The position numbers were made by a program, and so were the translations under genes. The notes under the pieces are model-generated. The model was not told where the DNA came from. It made no database searches and worked only from the letters and a program-made list of their open reading frames with translations. This document shows, one piece after another, positions 42,873 to 51,724 of a DNA stretch of 64,000 nt. How positions within the stretch are numbered: the stretch's first letter is position 1; each line of letters opens with the position of its first letter. The stretch is from positions 62,001 to 126,000 of the forward strand of contig JAFGCT010000035.1 in NCBI GenBank assembly GCA_016932505.1, given 5' to 3'. The stretch is from Candidatus Peregrinibacteria bacterium. GTDB taxonomy: Bacteria > Patescibacteriota > Gracilibacteria > UM-FILTER-43-11.

Positions 42873-43079
42873 ATGGGTAACAACCATCAAAAGAAAAAGA
42901 AGAACCGAGTTTCAGATGAAGAAAGCGTAAGAAAGCAAAAGAAAAAGAGGAAACAACGTACTGGTGGTGGTAAGTGTACGATACGGTCCAACACTACCAA
43001 ATGCCCACAATGCGGACGTTCAATAACTATGAATGCCACAAGATGTAAAGACTGCAAAACAGTGTTCAACCGCGAGTAA
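42873..43079 (+). CDS. Small basic zinc-ribbon protein
   Basis: A 68-residue protein: the first half is Lys/Arg-rich (QKKKKNRVSDEESVRKQKKK), the second a zinc ribbon with CPQCGRS and CKDC pairs. Nucleic-acid or ribosome binding is likely. The ribosome-binding site AGGAGG is close to the ATG (about 42861-42867), stronger than for most genes here. A 10-bp hairpin follows. Confidence 0.75.
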   Translation: MGNNHQKKKKNRVSDEESVRKQKKKRKQRTGGGKCTIRSNTTKCPQCGRSITMNATRCKDCKTVFNRE

Positions 43080-43107
43080 AAGATGCAATCTATTCAACCT
43101 CTACCTA

Positions 43108-43131
43108 GGAAAAAGGAACACTCCTTTTTCC
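43108..43131 (+). terminator. Hairpin after the zinc-ribbon gene
   Basis: GGAAAAAGGA at 43108-43117, loop ACAC, TCCTTTTTCC at 43122-43131. Perfect 10-bp stem; no T-run, so a weak terminator or an mRNA 3' end. Confidence 0.5.
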
Positions 43132-43242
43132 ACTTATGACGGATAAATTTAACTTAATATTTATTCATTTTTTTAGCATTCATGTTTTCAAGTTTGTAAT
43201 TTTTCAAGTATAGTTATTCTGTTATTTTGTTAAAAAATTTTT

Positions 43243-44661
43243 ATGATTGATCAAGAAATATTCCGTGCTTACGACATTCGTGGCACTTATCCTGAGCAAG
43301 TAAATGCAGAAGTTGGAGAGTTAATTGGGAAAGGGTTTGGAACCTACTTACGTAGAAAACTCGAAGACAGAAGACCGAAGACCGATGAGAATTCCAATGA
43401 CCAAAACTCAAATATCAAAGTGGTTGTTGGTATGGATTGCCGAACTCATTCACCTGAAATTCATGAAGCGTTTATAAATGGGCTACTTTCAACGGGTTGT
43501 GATGTAACTAATATTGATAAATGCCCATCACCTTATATGTATTTTGTGAATTCAAATGGTAAGTTTGATGCAGGATGTGCGATTACCGCAAGTCATAACC
43601 CTAAAGAATTCAACGGTTTTAAACTGATAACCGATAATGCGCATGCCGTTTTTGGAGACGAACTTCAAAAGGTATACCAGATTATAGAAAACGGTGAGTT
43701 TGCAGAAGGAAGCGGACAAAAGATAAGTGCCGATTATTACGATTTCTATGTTCAAAAAATTAAAAGCATTTTTTCTTTCTACCGCCCATTAAAAATTGTT
43801 ATTGATACAGGAAATGGTATTGCGGGAATAATGTATCCGAAGGTCTTAAGGGAACTTGGGCATGAAATCGTTGAACTTTTTACAGATTGTGACGGCACAT
43901 TCCCTAATCATGAAGCAGATCCCGTTAAAGAAGAGAACACTGAAGATTTAAAGAAGAAAGTAATTGAAGTAGGCGCTGATATAGGACTTTCATTTGATGG
44001 CGATGGTGACCGCTTAGCAATAATTACCGAAAAAGGTGAATATATTACTGCTGATAAACTATTAATGCTCCTTTCTAAGGATGTTCTTTCCCGAAATTCC
44101 GGTGGATCAATAGTATTTACTGTTGCCTGCTCTCAATCATTATTTGATTTAATAAAAGAATGGGGTGGAAAACCAATTATGTGCGAGGTAGGCCACTCAT
44201 ATGTAGAACATGCAATGGCAAAAAGTAACGCTATACTTGGTGGCGAGCAATCAGGACATTTCTTTTTGCCTGAAAACTATTTTCCGTATGATGACGCCCT
44301 AGTAACTGCACTTAGAACATTATTTATTTTAAGTCAGTCAAATTCAACTGCCTCTGCATTATTCAGCAATTTTCCAAAAGTATTTGCCATACCAGAAATA
44401 AGGCCATTCTGCCCAGATGATAAGAAGTTTGATATTTTGAATGATGTTAAAAAATACTTTTCAGATAAATATCCGAGCATTACAATCGACGGAATTAGAA
44501 TGGATTTTGGCAAAGGTGGTTGGGCTGGAATACGCGTAAGCAACACAAGCCCTCGAATTTCAATCATTATGGAAGCTCAGACACCTGAACATCTTGAGGA
44601 GATTAAGGGAATCGTTTTGGCTCATATGAAGACTTATTCCGAGATAGATTGGACTAAATAA
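43243..44661 (+). CDS. manB: Phosphomannomutase/phosphoglucomutase
   Basis: Alpha-D-phosphohexomutase that moves phosphate between C6 and C1 of a hexose, supplying sugar nucleotides for the envelope. The catalytic serine loop is TASHNPKEFNGFK, the metal loop SFDGDGDRLAI, and the substrate loop GGEQSGHFF. Length 472 is normal. Residues about 41-60 (RRPKTDENSNDQNSNI) form an extra loop encoded by a GAAGACC-type repeat, not expected in the family. Confidence 0.95.
   Translation: MIDQEIFRAYDIRGTYPEQVNAEVGELIGKGFGTYLRRKLEDRRPKTDENSNDQNSNIKVVVGMDCRTHSPEIHEAFINGLLSTGCDVTNIDKCPSPYMYFVNSNGKFDAGCAITASHNPKEFNGFKLITDNAHAVFGDELQKVYQIIENGEFAEGSGQKISADYYDFYVQKIKSIFSFYRPLKIVIDTGNGIAGIMYPKVLRELGHEIVELFTDCDGTFPNHEADPVKEENTEDLKKKVIEVGADIGLSFDGDGDRLAIITEKGEYITADKLLMLLSKDVLSRNSGGSIVFTVACSQSLFDLIKEWGGKPIMCEVGHSYVEHAMAKSNAILGGEQSGHFFLPENYFPYDDALVTALRTLFILSQSNSTASALFSNFPKVFAIPEIRPFCPDDKKFDILNDVKKYFSDKYPSITIDGIRMDFGKGGWAGIRVSNTSPRISIIMEAQTPEHLEEIKGIVLAHMKTYSEIDWTK
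43365..43425. repeat. GAAGACCGAAGACC-type repeat inside manB
   Basis: The DNA CTCGAAGACAGAAGACC continues as GAAGACCGATGAG and then into AACTCAAATATC, matching the style of the intergenic repeats. It is translated as a hydrophilic loop. Confidence 0.55.
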
Positions 44662-44745
44662 TTTCAATTTGTGATTTAAAATTTGTGATTTGGAATTTTA
44701 CCTTTTCATAGTATAATAATTAGGATAATTGATTAATATGCCCTT

Positions 44746-44994
44746 ATGGAATTAAAGAAACCTAAAGTAGGAAAGAAAATATTCAAAGTACTAACAGGAG
44801 TTGTTGTTGGAGGTGCAATTGGTTCCATCCTCGGCTTAACACTTGCTCCCAGAAAAGGAAAAGAGACAAGGCAGTATTTACGAGACAAATCTCTTGAAAT
44901 GTTTCTGGAAGGCAAGGCTCATTTAAAACAAGATAAAAAAATCGGTCTTTTTAAACGTTTTATTATAAAAGTTCTCACTCCAAAGAAAAAATGA
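44746..44994 (+). CDS. YtxH-like small membrane protein
   Basis: An 82-residue protein with one glycine-rich membrane helix (VLTGVVVGGAIGSILGLTLA) followed by APRKGKETRQYLRDK, the YtxH/gas-vesicle-associated pattern. It may coat or stress-protect the inner membrane; role unknown. Its end overlaps the start of the VanW gene (ATGA). Confidence 0.8.
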   Translation: MELKKPKVGKKIFKVLTGVVVGGAIGSILGLTLAPRKGKETRQYLRDKSLEMFLEGKAHLKQDKKIGLFKRFIIKVLTPKKK

Positions 44995-46217
44995 AATTCC
45001 TTCTACGAATTGTGTCGGTCCTAATAATTGTTTTGTTTTTTACTGCGGACGGATATGCAGAGGGACTTCCGAATAGCCTTGTACTAAAAACCCCTTTCAG
45101 AATTTGGACAATTAATCCAAATAAAATGGATTTTCAATCCGAATATGAAAAGATGTATTTTGGTGATTTTGAGGTTAATACCGATGAAGAGGATTCTTTA
45201 TTTATCGAAGGATTACTTGAAACTAAACCTGTTGAAGGGATTGATTTGAAGAAAATAACTGCATATTTAGAAAAAGTAATTGCACCTGAGCTGGAAAGAG
45301 AAAAAAGTGATGTTACCATTGATATGAACGAAGAAGGTAAGGTTACTTTTGATGGATATGGTCTTTATGGTCGAAAACTGGATATCGAGAAGACCGCTGG
45401 GATGATTAAGTATGCCCTTGAACATAATATTGAATATGTTCATCTTCCTTTTATACGTGAGGAACCTATAGTAAACGTTTTAAGTGAAGATTTAAAAACA
45501 ATGGGGATTATTGAACTTTTTTCTTCCGGGGAAACTGATTTCAGCGGTTCACCCGCAAACCGGATTGTAAATATCAATACAGGTCTTTCTAAGTTTAATG
45601 GTCATATAATTAAACCAAATGAAGAATTTGTATTTGGCGATGTACTTGGTGAAGTCGGTCCGGAAACCGGTTATAAACAAGAGCTGGTTATTAAGGGTGC
45701 TGAGACAATACCTGAATATGGTGGTGGTCTTTGCCAAGTTTCAACAACAACTTTCCGCGCAGCATTAGACGCAGGCTTCCCAATTTTGGAAAGAAAAAAC
45801 CATTCTTATGCTGTAAGTTATTACACCCCCCATGGACTTGATGCAACTGTTTATCCACCTTCACCAGACTTAAAATTTATAAACGATTCACCTGCTCATA
45901 TTCTAATGCAGTCTTTCACAATTGGTAGTAAGGCTTATTATAATTTTTATGGAACAAAAGATAACCGTGAATCATTTTTGATAGGTCCGTATTATTCAGG
46001 ATGGAAGGCGGCACCACCTGCAAAAACCGTGGTGGACAGCAAGCTTGCACCAGGTGAGACAAAGGTGGTGGGTCACAAAGTCTCCGGTCTTGATTCCACA
46101 TGGTATAGACATGTTGTTTATAACGATGAAACCAAGGAAGAAAAAGACAATATTTACACCATTTATAGCAAATACCAAGCCCGACCGGATTATTATTTAG
46201 TTGGCCCTGAAGAATAA
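44991..46217 (+). CDS. VanW-family exported protein
   Basis: A signal peptide (LLRIVSVLIIVLFFTADGYA) precedes an N-terminal domain of about 170 residues and the VanW domain: NINTGLSKFNGHIIKPNEEF, GDVLGEVGPETGYKQE, GGGLCQVSTTTFRAALDAGF, ERKNHSYAVSYY and PSPDLKFINDSP. VanW proteins are linked to cell-wall metabolism but the reaction is not known. Its position after YtxH and near the mutase and Ddl genes fits an envelope role. 408 residues. Confidence 0.9.
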   Translation: MKFLLRIVSVLIIVLFFTADGYAEGLPNSLVLKTPFRIWTINPNKMDFQSEYEKMYFGDFEVNTDEEDSLFIEGLLETKPVEGIDLKKITAYLEKVIAPELEREKSDVTIDMNEEGKVTFDGYGLYGRKLDIEKTAGMIKYALEHNIEYVHLPFIREEPIVNVLSEDLKTMGIIELFSSGETDFSGSPANRIVNINTGLSKFNGHIIKPNEEFVFGDVLGEVGPETGYKQELVIKGAETIPEYGGGLCQVSTTTFRAALDAGFPILERKNHSYAVSYYTPHGLDATVYPPSPDLKFINDSPAHILMQSFTIGSKAYYNFYGTKDNRESFLIGPYYSGWKAAPPAKTVVDSKLAPGETKVVGHKVSGLDSTWYRHVVYNDETKEEKDNIYTIYSKYQARPDYYLVGPEE

Positions 46218-46222
46218 TAAAC

Positions 46223-46750
46223 TTAATTATAAATATCTCCGCCAAAAATGTCATAAGCAACATATAGTGGCATATTTTTTACTGTAAGCCGATAGATAGC
46301 CTCGGGACCTAAGTCTTCGAATGCAATCAATTCAGATTCAACTACAGATTCCTGCATCACCGCTCCCCCACCACCCATTGCTGCCAAATAAGGTGCTTTG
46401 TATTTTTTAACAAGTTCCTTAAACGCATCCGACCGTACACCTTTTCCAATAGTTATTTTAAGCCCCTGTTTAAAAAGTGGCTCCGATATTGTATCCATTC
46501 TTGCCGAAGTAGTCGGGCCAATTGAGCCAATCACCTCACCTGGTTTTGTAGGACTTGGTCCAGCATAATATACGACCTGATTTTTCAAATCGACTGGTAA
46601 TTCGAGTTCCTTTTTTATCATATCTATCAAACGTATGTGAGCCTGATCTCTGGCGACAAAAATAGGACCACTCAGCAATACTTTATCGCCAGCTTTTAAA
46701 CCGGATATTGATTTTTCTATTAATGGTGTGTTTAGTTCGATTGTTTGCAT
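46223..46750 (-). CDS. fumB: Fumarate hydratase class I, beta subunit
   Basis: C-terminal (Fe-S hydratase beta) subunit: INTPL-like start ELNTPLIEKSI, GKVLLSG-like KVLLSGPIFVARDQAHIR, GPTTSARMDTI, and AMGGGGAVMQESV. Together with the alpha subunit it hydrates fumarate to malate. A tartrate dehydratase beta subunit is very similar. The gene lies 43 bases downstream of the alpha gene. It converges on the VanW gene. Confidence 0.9.
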   Translation of the reverse strand: MQTIELNTPLIEKSISGLKAGDKVLLSGPIFVARDQAHIRLIDMIKKELELPVDLKNQVVYYAGPSPTKPGEVIGSIGPTTSARMDTISEPLFKQGLKITIGKGVRSDAFKELVKKYKAPYLAAMGGGGAVMQESVVESELIAFEDLGPEAIYRLTVKNMPLYVAYDIFGGDIYN

Positions 46751-46793
46751 TGTGTTATTAGTTTTTACCGTAGGCGCGATGATAGGTAGCGCG

Positions 46794-47636
46794 TTAAATT
46801 TTTAATGTTACGGATGCGTGGCGATGCATACTACATTCTGTGTTTACTGCTACTGGGAGAGAAGCTATATGACATGGCGCAACTTCAATATTCACTCCAA
46901 TTGCCGTTACAAACCCACCAAAACCCTGTGGACCTATTCCTAACTGGTTAATTCTCTTTAATGCCTCCTTCTCCATTTTATCGTAAAAAGGGTCTTTGTT
47001 TGGTTTTGTAAGGTTGCGGAGTAGTGATTTTTTTGCGAGATAAGGAGCTTGCTCAAAGTTTCCACCTATTCCAACTCCGATTACATATGGCGGACAACCT
47101 TTAGAAGAAGCTTGGCGGACTGTTTCTACAATAAAATCTAAAACACCTTCATAGCCTTCTGCCGGTTTAAGCATTTTAATCTGTGAACAATTTTCCGCAC
47201 CTCCGCCTTTTTGAAGTAATGTGATTTTAAGCGATGAACCGCGTTTAGGTTCTATATGAATAATTGCAGGAGTATTATCTTTAGTATTCTCTCGCCTTAA
47301 TGGATCTTTAACAATAGACTTGCGCAAGAAATATTTCTTATAACCGACTTTTACTCCATTATTAATTGCATTTATCAAATCGACATCCGATATTTTCACC
47401 TTGTCTCCTTTTTCCACAAAAACTACTGATGTTCCTGTATCCTGACATGCCGGTACCTGTTTCTTTCCTGCTATCTGAATATTCTTTTTAAACAACTTAT
47501 AAATATCTTGAACACGTGGACTCTTTTCATTCTTAAAAGCGTTATCAAGCGCCTGCATAACATCTTTCGGCAGACTGAAACTGGCTTTCTTACATAATTC
47601 TGCAACTGCAATTTTTATTGTTTTTTGTGAAATCAT
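46794..47636 (-). CDS. fumA: Fumarate hydratase class I, alpha subunit
   Basis: The 280-residue subunit carries the three Cys that hold a 4Fe-4S cluster: CQDTGTSVVF, AENCSQIKML and GCPPYVIGVGIGGNFEQAP. CHIASLPVAVNTEC is the C-terminal region. The two-subunit form is common in anaerobes. Together with the beta gene this makes a complete enzyme; no other citric-acid-cycle gene is visible. Confidence 0.92.
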   Translation of the reverse strand: MISQKTIKIAVAELCKKASFSLPKDVMQALDNAFKNEKSPRVQDIYKLFKKNIQIAGKKQVPACQDTGTSVVFVEKGDKVKISDVDLINAINNGVKVGYKKYFLRKSIVKDPLRRENTKDNTPAIIHIEPKRGSSLKITLLQKGGGAENCSQIKMLKPAEGYEGVLDFIVETVRQASSKGCPPYVIGVGIGGNFEQAPYLAKKSLLRNLTKPNKDPFYDKMEKEALKRINQLGIGPQGFGGFVTAIGVNIEVAPCHIASLPVAVNTECSMHRHASVTLKI

Positions 47637-47752
47637 TTTTTTGATTGGGATATAGGAGATGAATGGTATGGATAGGATAAATGGGATAACAACTAGTTAC
47701 ATTCCCAGCCAATCCTAGTTTATCCTGTTTATCATATTAATCCCAAATGAAA

Positions 47753-48352
47753 TTAATATTCAAGTCGTCCCTCCAAAGCTCTTTTTAGCGTCTGACTATC
47801 AGCATATTCCAAATCTCCACCAACAGGAATACCACGAGCTATGCGTGTTACACGGACATTTAATGGTTTAATAAATCTCATAATATAACTGGCAGTCGCC
47901 TCCCCTTCCATTGAAGGATTTAATCCGATTATCACTTCCTTAATATCGTTGTTCTGAACTCTATCTACTAAATCGGTAATTGTAAGTTCATCTGGTCCTA
48001 TTCCTTCCACCGGAGATATAAGCCCATGCAAAACATGGTAAGCGCCTTTGTATTCATTTGCTTTTTCAAGCGCTATTAAATCAAGCACGTCCTCTACAAT
48101 GCATATAGTAGATTGGTTTCGACTTGAATCTTCGCAAATAGCACATTTTGTTTCAGTTGTAAGATTTTTGCATATTTCACAATACTTAATCCCCTCTTTT
48201 AATTTTGAAATCGTATCACCAATATTCCTGATATCACTTTCGGTTTTTTTTAATAAATAGAATGTAAGACGTTCAGCGGATTTAGGACCGATACCTGGCA
48301 TCTTGCTGAATTCTTCAATTACCCTTTCTATGTTTTTTGGAATATATTTCAT
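47753..48352 (-). CDS. recR: Recombination mediator RecR
   Basis: RecR helps load RecA at gaps and replaces SSB. Helix-hairpin-helix FSKMPGIGPKSAERLTFYLL, zinc finger CEICKNLTTETKCAIC, Toprim domain with STICIVEDVLDL, and the Walker-like end TRIARGIPVGGDLEYADSQT. 199 residues, typical. Flanked by repeat-rich spacers (47640-47755 and 48356-48418). Confidence 0.97.
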   Translation of the reverse strand: MKYIPKNIERVIEEFSKMPGIGPKSAERLTFYLLKKTESDIRNIGDTISKLKEGIKYCEICKNLTTETKCAICEDSSRNQSTICIVEDVLDLIALEKANEYKGAYHVLHGLISPVEGIGPDELTITDLVDRVQNNDIKEVIIGLNPSMEGEATASYIMRFIKPLNVRVTRIARGIPVGGDLEYADSQTLKRALEGRLEY

Positions 48353-48355
48353 ATT

Positions 48356-48418
48356 TTTAATTTGTGATTTGCGATTTATGATTTGTGATTTAATTAGAAA
48401 TTCTCAAATCTCAAATAA
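48356..48418. repeat. GATTTGCGATTTATGATTTGTGATTT repeat between recR and smpB
   Basis: Three to four imperfect 9-base units, followed by inverted ATTCTCAAATCTCAAAT at 48400-48416. Same architecture as the other spacers. Confidence 0.65.
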
Positions 48419-48421
48419 TTA

Positions 48422-48865
48422 TTAATAGTTCTTAGTAATTCTATCCATCTGCCGCTTAACATCCCTATCTTTAATTGAATGTCTTTTATCGTGTTTCTTT
48501 TTACCTCTCACAACACCAATCTGAATTTTAGCATACTTACCCTCTAAGCCTATTGCAAGCGGTATTACTGTAACTCCTTGAGTGTTCAGGTGATTTATAA
48601 TCTTATGTAATTCCACTTCTTTTAAAAGTAATTTCCGGATGCGAAAAGGGTCGTAATCCGAACTTGAGTCATGTTTGTACCTGGAAATATTTACGTTTTT
48701 TAAAAAAGCTTCTACATTCTGAATGCTAACGTAACCCCCTTTTAAATTTACATGCCCTCCACGAATAGATTTGATTTCAGGACCGGTCAAAATTATACCG
48801 GCTGTATATTCATCTATAACTTCGTAGTCAAAATATGCCTTTTTGTTCTTATTTATCAGCTTCAT
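48422..48865 (-). CDS. smpB: SsrA-binding protein SmpB
   Basis: Carrier of tmRNA in trans-translation. Signatures: NKKAYFDYEVIDEYTAGIIL, GPEIKSIRGGHVNLKGGYVS, SRYKHDSSSDYDPFRIRKLL, and the basic tail GKKKHDKRHSIKDRDVKRQM. 147 residues. No tmRNA gene is found in this window. Confidence 0.97.
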   Translation of the reverse strand: MKLINKNKKAYFDYEVIDEYTAGIILTGPEIKSIRGGHVNLKGGYVSIQNVEAFLKNVNISRYKHDSSSDYDPFRIRKLLLKEVELHKIINHLNTQGVTVIPLAIGLEGKYAKIQIGVVRGKKKHDKRHSIKDRDVKRQMDRITKNY

Positions 48866-48956
48866 AATACCGATTCACGATTAGTGATTAACGATTAACG
48901 AAAAATAAATTGTACAACGTAAATCGTACAACTTTAATTCTAATTCGTAAATCAAA

Positions 48957-49883
48957 TTATACTGCTTGTGATATTCCTTTAGCCTTTTCTAAAGTCTCCA
49001 TTATGGCATTTTTAAAAGAAGAATAGATTGGCACGCCATCGCCTTCTTGATAATATTTATCGTTAAATATTTTAGTGTCCATAACCTCGAATGCTTTTGC
49101 ATATCTCTCTGAATCACTTATCCCACTACCATGTGTTCCAAATACATCAGTCGGACGATGTATATCTATTAAGGCCGAGAATACATCGGCAAAAGCGGCA
49201 ATCTGATCTTCTTCATTCAATTCTGGTTTTTGATGTGTCTCCTGACAATACTTAAGAAAATCTTCTACCGGATAACCGGATATAACCACTTTACCATCAG
49301 GTAATGTTTTATATTTTAGATGATGTGTAAGTGCCAGTCGTACACTTTTATCATCAAAATTCAGCGCACGCAAAATCAAATGTCCAGTAACCGGATGGGT
49401 TTCCTTAACACGTGTATCCCCTTCCGTATACATCCCATGTTTATCTAATATTGAATCTGGCATAACTAATTTACCTATATCATGCCGTTCAATAGCCTCC
49501 GCAAGCTCTTTTAAATTAACATTATGAAATATCTCTGAACCTTGAGCCTGCTGTAATCCATCCAAACTCTCTATTATTTCTTTTATCCATTTACTATGTA
49601 TAACCGAATGTTCTGAATATTCACCAAGAATTTCCATAAGCATTCTTGTTTTTTCTGAATTTTCATTATTTGGATTTATTTTCCCAAGCTCTTCCAAGAA
49701 ACCATAAGCTTTTTCCTTGTTATTCGCATATAACAATTTAGCTATTTCCACTAGTTCAGGCTTATTTCGTAACAATAAATTCACTTTTTGCCTATTCTCG
49801 CCAGTAAATTTAATACCAATAACTTCATTATCAAACGATGTACTCAATTGCATATCCCGTGATGTACTTTCTGCTTGTAGCAT
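48957..49883 (-). CDS. HD-domain phosphohydrolase-like protein
   Basis: A 308-residue soluble protein. ELAEAIERHDIGKLVMP near residue 134 holds the HD doublet followed by GK, and VTGHLILRALNF then LALTHHLKYKTLPDG give additional His residues, as in HD-GYP type phosphodiesterases; a later Asp in ADVFSALIDIHRP completes the metal set. Substrate unknown, and the GYP motif itself is not clear, though VVISGYP follows. It is next to tRNA-Ser. Confidence 0.8.
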   Translation of the reverse strand: MLQAESTSRDMQLSTSFDNEVIGIKFTGENRQKVNLLLRNKPELVEIAKLLYANNKEKAYGFLEELGKINPNNENSEKTRMLMEILGEYSEHSVIHSKWIKEIIESLDGLQQAQGSEIFHNVNLKELAEAIERHDIGKLVMPDSILDKHGMYTEGDTRVKETHPVTGHLILRALNFDDKSVRLALTHHLKYKTLPDGKVVISGYPVEDFLKYCQETHQKPELNEEDQIAAFADVFSALIDIHRPTDVFGTHGSGISDSERYAKAFEVMDTKIFNDKYYQEGDGVPIYSSFKNAIMETLEKAKGISQAV

Positions 49884-49936
49884 ATTGTTTTATTCTATTA
49901 ATTATACATTAATTAGAATAAAACTTCAATGCATTG

Positions 49937-50029
49937 TGGCGGAGAGAAAGGGATTCGAACCCTTGGTCCGAGATAAACTCGAACACCGCTTTTCGAGAGC
50001 GGCGCCTTCAACCACTCGGCCATCTCTCC
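49937..50029 (-). tRNA. tRNA-Ser (CGA)
   Basis: Minus strand. Acceptor GGAGAGA/TCTCTCC, anticodon loop CTCGAAA (anticodon CGA), long variable arm expected of serine tRNA, T-arm AGGGTTCGAATCCCT, encoded CCA. Confidence 0.95.
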
Positions 50030-50502
50030 ACTTACAACAAAATAACGATACAACTAGATAATAATTGCATCAAGACAATAGTGATATCACCTCGTTGTTT
50101 CGTTGTTATAACAAAAAACTCCAAACTGCCATTCACTACTGTGCTATTTAATCCAGATTAGTAGGTGGGAAGGGCCGATCCGGTACTGCCGGATGGAGAA
50201 ACCCATAATCCCGTAAATCTGATGAAAGAGTTAATGCACAATGCTAAGCGGTCAATTTCGAATTTTTTTGTTTTTATTTTTCTTACACAATCATTGAACC
50301 AAAAATTTGTTCAAGATGCAAATGGTTTGAGTTGACAAACTTTTTATTTGGCATTCTGATTTTTTTACTTATTGGTCTATAAAAGGGATTTCTCGACTTC
50401 GTAAACTACGCTCGAAATGACGATTCCCTTCCCACAGTGATTGACCGTCATTTCGAGCGAACGGAGTGAGTCGAGAAATCCCTTCGTTTCGCATTTTCCA
50501 AA
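50030..50502. other. Intergenic region with hairpins, no protein gene
   Basis: About 470 bases. At 50162-50210 a GC-rich part contains ATCCGG-TACTG-CCGGAT and an outer TGGG/CCCA pairing; the sequence ends at 50260-50285 in a T-rich run. This could be a small structured RNA on the plus strand. The right part holds a long inverted repeat (50383-50484). I find no coding frame I trust. Confidence 0.4.
50383..50484. repeat. Long imperfect inverted repeat GTCATTTCGAGCGA family
   Basis: AAGGGATTTCTCGACTTCG...CTCGAAATGAC (50383-50421) is matched by GTCATTTCGAGCGAACGG...GAGAAATCCCTT (50447-50484). It is REP/MITE-like, GC-richer than the surroundings; similar GTCATTTCGAGC elements are known from many bacterial phyla. 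Confidence 0.8.
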
Positions 50503-51114
50503 TCAGGTAGCCAACATCAATCCAATAGTCGTTAGTTCGTATCCCCATTGAAGATAAGTTCCTAGAATTGTAAAACCTGTAACACCGGCTATTAATCTAT
50601 CAAAAACAATTAGCAATATTATATACAAAGGACCTTGTGCCAAGAATTTTTGATACCAGTCCTCTTTTGAATGGGGAATAACAAGCCCAAGCAATTTTGA
50701 GCCATCAAGAGGTGCGATTGGTATTAAATTAAAAAGGAATAAGACAATGCTTAGCGAATAAATCGCTCTTATTATTTCAAATGCAAATACTGGCATCGAC
50801 ACATATTTAATTAAAATTGCGATAAGAAAGGCAGTAATAAGATTGCTTGTAGGCCCTGCAATTGCAATTAATGCGGAGTCTCTTCTTGGATGTTTTAAAT
50901 TATAATAGTTAAACGGTACAGGCTTACCCCAACCGAAGTGGGCGATAAAAATCATAAGCGTACCGACTATATCTAAATGTCGCATTGGATTAAGCGACAC
51001 ACGGCCTGCAATTTTTGCTGTAGGATCACCTAATTTATAGGCAACCCAAGCATGTGCGGCCTCGTGAACCGAGATACAAACAGCCAGTGCTATCAACAAA
51101 TATATATACTGCAT
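50503..51114 (-). CDS. Site-2-protease-like membrane metallopeptidase (M50)
   Basis: Intramembrane zinc protease. VHEAAHAWVAYKLGDPTAK carries the HExxH zinc motif in the first helix, and LFNLIPIAPLDGSKLLGL gives the conserved N-P-x-D-G third-ligand motif in the later helix. About five to six membrane segments, 203 residues. No PDZ domain. The substrate is unknown. The start ATG at 51114 is fixed by the first helix. Confidence 0.9.
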   Translation of the reverse strand: MQYIYLLIALAVCISVHEAAHAWVAYKLGDPTAKIAGRVSLNPMRHLDIVGTLMIFIAHFGWGKPVPFNYYNLKHPRRDSALIAIAGPTSNLITAFLIAILIKYVSMPVFAFEIIRAIYSLSIVLFLFNLIPIAPLDGSKLLGLVIPHSKEDWYQKFLAQGPLYIILLIVFDRLIAGVTGFTILGTYLQWGYELTTIGLMLAT

Positions 51115-51115
51115 T

Positions 51116-51150
51116 TACGATTTATGATTAACGATTAACGTTATCGATTT
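51116..51150. repeat. TTACGATTTATGATTAACG repeat upstream of the M50 gene
   Basis: Short-period variants (ATTTATGATTAACGATTAACG) in the space between the divergent M50 and rpmB genes. Confidence 0.5.
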
Positions 51151-51171
51151 TAATTTATATTTAATTATTAT

Positions 51172-51200
51172 TTGACAATATTCATTTGAAATGATAGATT
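51172..51200 (+). promoter_or_regulatory. Candidate rpmB promoter
   Basis: TTGACA at 51172-51177, 17-base spacer, TAGATT at 51195-51200. It overlaps an in-frame upstream ATG at 51191 and therefore rules that start out. Confidence 0.65.
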
Positions 51201-51226
51201 CTTTGGGCATTTTAATCAACAAGAAC

Positions 51227-51415
51227 ATGTCAAAAGTATGTGAAGTCTGCAACAAAGGTCCAGCAACAGGTCATAATGTATCTCATTCTGTACGTCGTAC
51301 AAAACGTCGTTTTATGCCTAATTTAACTACAAAAAAGATATTTGACCCAAAAACCGGTGAAACAACTAAGGTAAAAATATGTATGAAGTGTTTAAAAACT
51401 TCTTCAAAAGCATAA
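51227..51415 (+). CDS. rpmB: Large ribosomal subunit protein bL28
   Basis: The 62-residue protein [20 protein letters not shown] begins with the CxxC pair of zinc-type bL28, continues [13 protein letters not shown] and ends with the second Cys pair region [13 protein letters not shown] 51227 is chosen because the promoter lies over the upstream frame. A clear terminator follows. Confidence 0.93.
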   Translation: MSKVCEVCNKGPATGHNVSHSVRRTKRRFMPNLTTKKIFDPKTGETTKVKICMKCLKTSSKA

Positions 51416-51436
51416 TTTAATTTAAATATCGATATG

Positions 51437-51465
51437 AATCCGCTTTATAAAAAGGCGGATTTTTT
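51437..51465 (+). terminator. Rho-independent terminator of rpmB
   Basis: AATCCGC at 51437-51443 pairs with GCGGATT at 51455-51461 and runs into six T. Confidence 0.85.
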
Positions 51466-51528
51466 GTAAATTGATTTTTGTTTGATAAATAATTTATTAT
51501 CTAGGATAATCCTAAAGCGTGTTTACGC

Positions 51529-51618
51529 GGAGAGGTCGCATAGTGGTTTAGTGCGCTCGCCTGGAACGCGGGTTGATCCGCAAGGGTCTCGAGGGTTCGA
51601 ATCCCTTCCTCTCCGCCA
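51529..51618 (+). tRNA. tRNA-Ser (GGA)
   Basis: Acceptor GGAGAGG/CCTCTCC, anticodon loop CTGGAAC with anticodon GGA, long variable arm (TTGATCCGCAA), T-arm AGGGTTCGAATCCCT, encoded CCA. Confidence 0.95.
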
Positions 51619-51648
51619 CAAAACTCCAATACGACATCAATACAATAA

Positions 51649-51724
51649 GCCGCGATAGCTCAGTTGGTAGAGCGCACCCATGGTAAGGGTGAGGTCCCGG
51701 GTTCGATTCCCGGTCGTGGCTCCA
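51649..51724 (+). tRNA. tRNA-Thr (GGT)
   Basis: Acceptor GCCGCGA/TCGTGGC, anticodon stem CACCC/GGGTG around loop ATGGTAA (anticodon GGT), T-arm CGGGTTCGATTCCCG, encoded CCA. Confidence 0.95.

Noticed and set aside
49717-50161. Plus-strand open frames across tRNA-Ser
   Set aside because: They read through the complement of the HD gene and the tRNA; shadow frames.
50162-50260. SRP RNA or hammerhead ribozyme
   Set aside because: The SRP core (GGTCCGGAAGGAAGCAGC-like) is missing, and CTGATGA is not followed by the GAAA and stems a hammerhead requires.
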